From NCBI GenBank assembly GCA_036260075.1, contig DATAAM010000078.1:1-8275 (forward strand): a DNA stretch of 8,275 nucleotides, in the 5' to 3' direction. The notes under the pieces are model-generated. The model was not told the origin of the DNA. It saw nothing but the letters and a program-made list of their open reading frames with translations, and did no database searches. A program made the position numbers and the translations under genes. This document shows, one piece after another, positions 4,519 to 8,275 of the stretch (position 1 is its first letter; each line of letters begins with the position of its first letter). The stretch comes from DATAAM01 sp036260075. Lineage in GTDB: Bacteria > Actinomycetota > Acidimicrobiia > Acidimicrobiales > JAHWLA01.

Positions 4519-5382
4519 GTGGAGGCGGCGTTCTTCGACCTGGACAAGACCGTCATCGCCAAGGCGTCGATGGTCGCGTTCGGCGGGCCGTTCTACCGCG
4601 AGGGCCTGATCTCCCGACGCCACGTGGTGCGGGCGCTCTACGGCCAGCTCGTGTACATGCACCTCGGGGCGGGCGAGCAGAAGCTGGCCCGCATCCGCGA
4701 GTCGGTGCTGCGGCTCACGCGCGGCTGGGAGCGCGAGCGGGTCCAGCGCATCGTGCGGGAGACGCTGGAAGAGGTCGTCGAGCCGATCGTGTACGCCGAG
4801 GCCGCCGACCTCGTCGCCGAGCACCGGGCGGCCGGCCGGCGGGTCTTCATCGTGTCGGCCTCGCCGGAGGAGCTCGTGCAGCCGCTGGCCGAGTACCTCG
4901 GCGTCGACGAGGCCATCGCCAGCCGGGCCCAGGTCGACGAGGACGGGCGCTACACGGGCGAGATGGCGTTCTACGCGTACGGCCCCTTCAAGGCGGAGGC
5001 CATGCAGGAGCGAGCGGCCGCCGAAGGCATCGACCTGGCTGCGTCGTACGCGTACTCGGACTCCTACACGGACGCGCCCATGCTCGAGGCGGTCGGCCAC
5101 CCGGTGGCGGTGAACCCCGACCGCGTGCTGCTCAAGCTGGCGCGTGAGCGGGGCTGGGAGGTGCGGTACTTCAACCGCCCGGTGCCGCTGCGCACGCGAC
5201 GGGTGCCGACGCCCCCGGCCGGCCCGACCGCGGCGGTGGGCGGGTTGGCGGTGGCGGCCACGGCGGCGGCCCTCGTGTGGTGGCGGGCCCGCGGGCGGAC
5301 AGCGGCGCCCCCGCCGCCGCCTCCGAGCCTTATTCGACGCGCAGCTTCTTGGCGGCCACCACGCCCAGCGCAACGAGGATGA
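4519..5382 (+). CDS. HAD-IB family phosphatase (SerB-like) with C-terminal membrane anchor
   Basis: A 287-residue haloacid-dehalogenase phosphatase of subclass IB, the group that includes phosphoserine phosphatases and actinobacterial HAD-IB proteins. Motif I is FFDLDKT with nucleophile Asp7 and Asp9. Motif II is VSAS (about 112-115), the Lys motif is GPFKAEAM (Lys158), and motif III is YSDSYTDAPML (Asp181, Asp185). All catalytic residues are present. An all-helical cap lies at about 15-95. A transmembrane helix at about 237-255 (AVGGLAVAATAAALVWW) probably tethers it to the membrane, followed by a proline run (264-269) and a basic tail that overlaps a 24-aa gene on the opposite strand. The physiological substrate is unknown; phosphoserine is possible but unproven. 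GTG 4519 is taken because motif I follows at once and a TANNNT box sits 7 nt upstream. Its place beside tadZ resembles Rv3661 next to Rv3660c. Confidence 0.88.
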   Translation: MEAAFFDLDKTVIAKASMVAFGGPFYREGLISRRHVVRALYGQLVYMHLGAGEQKLARIRESVLRLTRGWERERVQRIVRETLEEVVEPIVYAEAADLVAEHRAAGRRVFIVSASPEELVQPLAEYLGVDEAIASRAQVDEDGRYTGEMAFYAYGPFKAEAMQERAAAEGIDLAASYAYSDSYTDAPMLEAVGHPVAVNPDRVLLKLARERGWEVRYFNRPVPLRTRRVPTPPAGPTAAVGGLAVAATAAALVWWRARGRTAAPPPPPPSLIRRAASWRPPRPAQRG

Positions 5383-5404
5383 GGAGCAGCAGGAGCTTCT
5401 TCAT
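5330..5404 (-). CDS. 24-aa predicted membrane microprotein
   Basis: ATG 5404-5402 to TAA 5332-5330 encodes 24 residues: MKKLLLLLILVALGVVAAKK followed by LRVE. The pattern is two lysines, a hydrophobic helix of about 16 residues, then Lys-Lys-Leu-Arg: a minimal membrane-inserted peptide with positive charges at both ends. Short peptides of this type occur in actinobacterial genomes, usually unannotated. A TAGCGT box (minus strand; 5413-5418) ends 8 nt before the ATG with no ribosome binding site, matching a leaderless start. It overlaps the last 53 nt of the HAD phosphatase gene in antisense. The hydrophobic codon series lies in this frame, while the phosphatase tail opposite is low-complexity, which favours this gene as the selected one. 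Function is unknown. Confidence 0.6.
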   Translation of the reverse strand: MKKLLLLLILVALGVVAAKKLRVE

Positions 5405-5412
5405 GGCGGCGC

Positions 5413-5418
5413 ACGCTA
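5413..5418 (-). promoter_or_regulatory. -10 box for the 24-aa membrane microprotein
   Basis: TAGCGT on the minus strand fits TANNNT, with 8 nt (GCGCCGCC) before the ATG. It repeats the arrangement before the HAD phosphatase start. Confidence 0.45.
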
Positions 5419-5461
5419 GTCCGCCCCGTCGCCTGCGGCACCCGGCACCACGCTCTTTGTG

Positions 5462-5611
5462 TATCATGCAGTTCCACGCATCGGGAGCGGCGGCCTCGCT
5501 CCCCTCCGACAGTCGACGGACGACGGAAGGGAGGGCTGTGCAGGCACACGACCGCTCGGGAGCGAGCGTGATCGCTCCCCTCTCTCGTCACCTGTACCAA
5601 GGAGAGGGTCG
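5462..5611 (+). promoter_or_regulatory. TATCAT box and hairpin-rich leader of the 94-aa membrane protein
   Basis: TATCAT at 5462-5467 is a good TANNNT -10 in an AT-richer patch (ctttgtgtatcatgcag), giving a leader of about 135 nt. The leader holds hairpin GGGAGCG 5483-5489 with CGCTCCC 5497-5503 (7-nt loop). A second, GGGAGCGA 5558-5565 with TCGCTCCC 5572-5579, has a 6-nt loop. Between them CCCTCCG (5502-5508) can pair with CGGAAGGG. The arms of the two hairpins are the same sequence, so they can also pair with each other in alternative folds. GGAG at 5601-5604 is the ribosome binding site, 7 nt before ATG 5612. I cannot match the structure to a known riboswitch class. Confidence 0.45.
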
Positions 5612-5896
5612 ATGCTCGACGAACGGGCACGCAACCGCATGCACAACCGCCTGCGCGAGGTCATGGGCGACGACGTGGCGGAGACGATGATGGCGTCGTT
5701 GCCGCCCAACGGCTGGCGAGAGCTCGCCACCAAGCAGGACCTCGACACACGGCTCGAGCTCCTCGAACAGCGGCTCACCGCCACCTTCGAGCGGGCACTG
5801 CGGGCCCAGACCAGGGTGTACATCGCCTGGACCAGCGGGTTGACAGCCATGCTCGTCGCCGTCTTCGGCGCGGTGACGGCAATCGCCGTCCGCTAG
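5612..5896 (+). CDS. Small coiled-coil protein with C-terminal membrane helix (94 aa)
   Basis: A 94-residue protein: an N-terminal helical part (MLDERARNRMHNRLREVMGD), the motif LPPNGWRELATKQDL at about 30-44, a coiled-coil stretch (TRLELLEQRLTATFERALRA, about 46-65), and a transmembrane helix at about 71-92 (IAWTSGLTAMLVAVFGAVTA). This plan of a conserved WxxLATKxDL box, coiled coil and terminal helix is seen in small actinobacterial proteins of unknown function. A tail-anchored oligomer in the inner membrane is a fair structural guess; no enzymatic motif is present. ATG 5612 is supported by AAGGAG 7 nt upstream. A hairpin-rich leader precedes it. Its stop TAG shares the palindrome CTAG (5893-5896) with the stop of the convergent cobA/hemD gene, so no spacer is left for a separate terminator. 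Confidence 0.8.
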   Translation: MLDERARNRMHNRLREVMGDDVAETMMASLPPNGWRELATKQDLDTRLELLEQRLTATFERALRAQTRVYIAWTSGLTAMLVAVFGAVTAIAVR

Positions 5897-7302
5897 TCCG
5901 CCAGCGCGGCCACCAGCGCGTCGACGAGGCCTTCGACGGTCGACACCTCGGCCACCACGTCGACGCGCAGGCCGAGCTCGCCCGCCGTCTGGGCGGTGAC
6001 GGGGCCGATGCACACCACCACCGGCGGTACGTGCTCGAGGCCGACGGCCGCCACGTAGTTCCTCACCGTCGACGACGACGTGAACGTGATGGCGTCGGCC
6101 GCCGGGGGGCGCTCCACCGCCACCGGCTCCGTCCGATAGGCGGTGACCACCTCGACCTCCCAGCCCTTGGCCTGCAACCCCTCGGCCAGCACCGGGCGGG
6201 CGTCGGCGGCCTGCGGCAGCAGCACCCGTCCGGGCCCGGCCGGGAACGCCCCCACCAACGCCTCGGCCACGAAGCGCTCCGGCACCAAGTCGGGCACGAC
6301 GCCGAACGACCGCAGCGCCTCGGCCGTGGCCGATCCCACCGCCGCCACCTGCGACGAACCGAACGACCGGGCGTCGCGCAGGCCGGCCGCCACCTGCGCC
6401 ACCGCGTTGGCGGAGGTGAACACCACCCAGTCGTAGGCCGACGGGTCGACGTCGACGGGCTCCCCCACCACCCGGATCGTCGGCACCTCCACGACCTCGG
6501 CACCCAGCGCCCCCAGCCGCTCGGCCAGCCCCGACGCCTGCTCCCGCGCCCGCGTCACCACCACCCGGCGGCCGAACAGCGGGCGCCGCTCGAACCAGGC
6601 CAGGTCGAGGGCGGCCACCGCCCCGATCACCAACGTGGCGGGCGCCTCGACATCCGTGGTGCCGAGCGCCGCCAGCGTGGTGCGCACGGTGCGCTGCCGC
6701 GGCCGGGTGCCCCACTGCACCGACACCACGGGCGTGTCCCCGGGCAGCCCCCCCGCCATCAGCCGCTCGGCGATGGCCGCCCGCGTGGCCACGCCCATCA
6801 GCACGACGACGGTGCCGCCGACGCGGGCCACCGCCTCCCAGTCGGTCTCGGTGGCCGCCCACGGGTCCTCGTGCCCGGTCACCACCGTGAACGAGGTGGA
6901 CAGCCCGCGATGCGTGACGGGCACGCCCGCGTAGGCGGGCACCGCCACGGCCGACGTGATGCCGGGCACCACCTCGAAGGGCACGCCCGCCTCCAGCAGG
7001 GCCAGCGCCTCCTCCCCCCCCCGAGCGAACACGAACGGGTCGCCGCCCTTCAGGCGTACGACCTCCTGTCCGGCCTTGCCCCGCTCGACCAGCAGCGCGT
7101 TGATCTCCTCCTGCGGCGTGCCGGGACCGCGGGGCGTCTTGCCCACGGAGACGCGCTCGGCCGACGGCGGCGCCAGGTCGAGGAGCGAGGCGACGGACAG
7201 CCGGTCGTACACCACCACGTCGGCCCGGCGCAGCACCTCGGCGCCCCGCACGGTCAGCAGGCCGGGGTCGCCGGGACCGGCGCCCACCAGGTAGACGGTC
7301 AC
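5893..7302 (-). CDS. hemD: Uroporphyrinogen-III C-methyltransferase / uroporphyrinogen-III synthase fusion (CobA-HemD)
   Basis: A 469-residue two-domain enzyme of tetrapyrrole synthesis in the cytoplasm. Residues 1-240 are the SAM-dependent methyltransferase (SUMT/CobA), which turns uroporphyrinogen III into precorrin-2 for cobalamin and siroheme. Its motifs are YLVGAGPGDPGLLTVRGAEV (4-23), VVRLKGGDPFVFARGGEE (81-98), VVPGITSA (111-118) and GVPVTHRG (126-133). Residues about 245-469 are uroporphyrinogen-III synthase (HemD), which cyclises hydroxymethylbilane with inversion of ring D: RRVVVTRAREQASGLAERL, DWVVFTSANAV (291-301) and VAAVGSATAEAL (319-330). Fusion of the two is common in actinobacteria and some clostridia and feeds the product directly to the branch point. 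GTG 7302 is chosen because the fold starts at once and GTGA overlaps the hemC stop (7299-7302), indicating coupled translation. Both domains look complete. Confidence 0.95.
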   Translation of the reverse strand: MTVYLVGAGPGDPGLLTVRGAEVLRRADVVVYDRLSVASLLDLAPPSAERVSVGKTPRGPGTPQEEINALLVERGKAGQEVVRLKGGDPFVFARGGEEALALLEAGVPFEVVPGITSAVAVPAYAGVPVTHRGLSTSFTVVTGHEDPWAATETDWEAVARVGGTVVVLMGVATRAAIAERLMAGGLPGDTPVVSVQWGTRPRQRTVRTTLAALGTTDVEAPATLVIGAVAALDLAWFERRPLFGRRVVVTRAREQASGLAERLGALGAEVVEVPTIRVVGEPVDVDPSAYDWVVFTSANAVAQVAAGLRDARSFGSSQVAAVGSATAEALRSFGVVPDLVPERFVAEALVGAFPAGPGRVLLPQAADARPVLAEGLQAKGWEVEVVTAYRTEPVAVERPPAADAITFTSSSTVRNYVAAVGLEHVPPVVVCIGPVTAQTAGELGLRVDVVAEVSTVEGLVDALVAALAD

Positions 7303-8147
7303 GGGAGCAAGTCTCTCCCGCCGCAGTCGTCGAGCAGGTGACGGGCGACTGCGGCGCCGTCGGTGCCGCGAGCCCGCAGCACGACGTGGCCGTCCAGCGA
7401 GGCCAGCAAGCCTTCGATCGACAGCGACCCATCCTCCGCCACCGCGGCGTACGCGCCCACCGGGAGGTTGCATCCGCCTCCGAGCTCGGCCAGGAATGCC
7501 CGCTCGGCGTCGACCGCCCGGCGGGTCGGCGCGTGCTCGACGGCAGCGAACCGCTCCTCGTCGCCGGGCCGGCACTCCACCGCCAACGCGCCCTGGCCCA
7601 CCTGCGGCACCATCACCTCGACGTCGAGCACCTCGGCCACGTGGGCCTCCCGCCCCAGTCGCTGCAGGGCGGCGGCCGCCATCACCACGGCGTCGAAAGC
7701 CGCCGCCTTCCGCAGGCGGGTGTCGATGTTGCCCCGCAGCTCGGAGAACGTGAGGTCGGGCCGCAGCCCGGCCAGTTGCGCCCGCCGCCGCACCGACCCC
7801 GTCGCCACGCGCGCCCCGGGCGGCAGGTCGTCGAGCCGCGACCCCACCAGGGCGTCACGAGGATCGCCTCGTTCCGGCACCGCCGCCAGCACCAGTCCTT
7901 CCGTCGGCTGCGCGGGCAGGTCCTTGGCCGAGTGCACGGCGAAGTCGGCCCGGCCGTCGAGCACGGCCGCCTGCACCTCCTTGACGAACACGCCTGTGCC
8001 CCCCATCTCGTGGATGGGCACGTCCTGGCGGCGGTCGCCCGTCGTCTCCACGACGACGAGCTCCACCTCCTCGTCGAGCAGCGAGGCGACGTACGAGGTC
8101 TGCCACCGGGCCAGCGCGCTGCCGCGCGTCGCCGCCCGCAGCGGCAT
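7299..8147 (-). CDS. hemC: Porphobilinogen deaminase (hydroxymethylbilane synthase)
   Basis: A 282-residue enzyme that joins four porphobilinogens into hydroxymethylbilane, the substrate of the HemD domain encoded next. The start LRAATRGSALARWQT is the family N-terminus. VHSAKDLP holds the catalytic Asp76. GSVRRRAQL and ELRGNIDTRLRK carry the arginines that bind substrate carboxylates. VGQGALAVE is also diagnostic. GGGCNLPVGAYA has Cys226, the attachment point of the dipyrromethane cofactor. It is slightly short of the usual 300-315 residues, with a compact C-terminal domain, but no key residue is missing. ATG 8147 shares one base with the hemA stop (TGATG), and its own stop overlaps the next start by GTGA, so hemA, hemC and cobA/hemD form one tightly coupled operon on the minus strand. 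Confidence 0.96.
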   Translation of the reverse strand: MPLRAATRGSALARWQTSYVASLLDEEVELVVVETTGDRRQDVPIHEMGGTGVFVKEVQAAVLDGRADFAVHSAKDLPAQPTEGLVLAAVPERGDPRDALVGSRLDDLPPGARVATGSVRRRAQLAGLRPDLTFSELRGNIDTRLRKAAAFDAVVMAAAALQRLGREAHVAEVLDVEVMVPQVGQGALAVECRPGDEERFAAVEHAPTRRAVDAERAFLAELGGGCNLPVGAYAAVAEDGSLSIEGLLASLDGHVVLRARGTDGAAVARHLLDDCGGRDLLP

Positions 8148-8275
8148 CAGAGGTCGAAGAGGGCTCGCAGCGCCTCGGCCAACCGGTCGCCGCGGGGCGA
8201 GCCCGCCGCGTCCTTGAGCCGCACGGTCGGGTCGTGCAGCAGCTTGGCCACGATGCCCTTGGTGAGCGCCTCCAC
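8147..8275 (-). CDS. hemA: Glutamyl-tRNA reductase, C-terminal end (5' part outside window)
   Basis: Only the last 42 residues are visible: VEALTKGIVAKLLHDPTVRL, then KDAAGSPRGDRLAEALRALF and DL before TGA 8149-8147. The run LTKGIVAKLLHDPTVRLK is the conserved dimerisation-domain tail of glutamyl-tRNA reductase, the NADPH-dependent enzyme that makes glutamate-1-semialdehyde from Glu-tRNA and starts the C5 route to tetrapyrroles. The stop overlaps the hemC ATG by one base. Since the body of the protein is not in view, the call rests on this tail and on the operon order hemA-hemC-hemD, which is standard in actinobacteria. Confidence 0.88.
   Translation of the reverse strand: MEALTKGIVAKLLHDPTVRLKDAAGSPRGDRLAEALRALFDL

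Noticed and set aside
5311..5322. CCG repeat in the phosphatase tail as a microsatellite or frameshift hotspot
   Set aside because: It is a short, imperfect proline-coding run, common at this GC content; no sign of a repeat array.
5466..5690. Possible 74-aa upstream open frame starting at ATG 5466 and overlapping the start of the 94-aa gene
   Set aside because: The ATG overlaps the proposed -10 box, there is no ribosome binding site, and the frame runs out of register into the 94-aa gene. A short regulatory leader peptide cannot be excluded, but nothing supports it.
6031..7341. 436-codon open frame on the plus strand opposite cobA/hemD
   Set aside because: Its composition is His/Arg/Gly repeats with no motif; the minus strand carries a clear two-domain enzyme over the same bases.

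Overview
This is a very GC-rich window with heavy G/C third positions, two apparent leaderless promoters (TANNNT box 7-8 nt before the start codon) and an hemA-hemC-cobA/hemD order. It points to an actinobacterium; the small-protein repertoire suggests a deep-branching one such as Acidimicrobiia, but that is an inference. The central point is a junction near position 2700 between a mobile element on the left and a chromosomal backbone on the right.

Left part (1 to about 2703), the right end of an integrated element, all on the + strand: the 3' end of a coiled-coil protein; an excisionase-like winged helix-turn-helix gene whose N-terminus appears frameshifted; a stretch (about 400-645) whose opposite strand encodes a recognisable but truncated response-regulator receiver domain; a small unknown protein with a good ribosome binding site; a 114-nt leader with a TATAAA box and an 8-bp inverted repeat; and a large serine recombinase (integrase) with two zinc-binding modules. 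The element continues off the left edge, so its cargo and left end are not visible.

Junction: the integrase frame runs straight into the antisense strand of a tadA/cpaF secretion ATPase gene. The ATPase is intact from its start through the Walker B region and breaks off exactly after the conserved GE-x-RGAEAL motif. The simplest reading is that a serine integrase inserted the element in a pilus/secretion ATPase gene. The missing 3' part should lie at the far left end of the element.

Right part (about 2704-8275), backbone: tadA/cpaF (interrupted) and tadZ/ssd on the - strand, overlapping by ATGA; a divergent 70-aa membrane protein and a HAD-IB phosphatase on the + strand. This layout resembles the Rv3659c-Rv3660c-Rv3661 neighbourhood of Mycobacterium tuberculosis. 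Next come a 24-aa predicted membrane microprotein (- strand) overlapping the phosphatase tail, a 94-aa coiled-coil/membrane protein preceded by a hairpin-rich leader, and the tetrapyrrole operon on the - strand: hemA (C-terminus only), hemC and a fused uroporphyrinogen-III methyltransferase/synthase. The three hem genes are joined by 1-4 nt overlaps and would carry glutamyl-tRNA through to uroporphyrinogen III and precorrin-2, except for the hemB step, which is not in view. No tRNA, rRNA or CRISPR array was seen.
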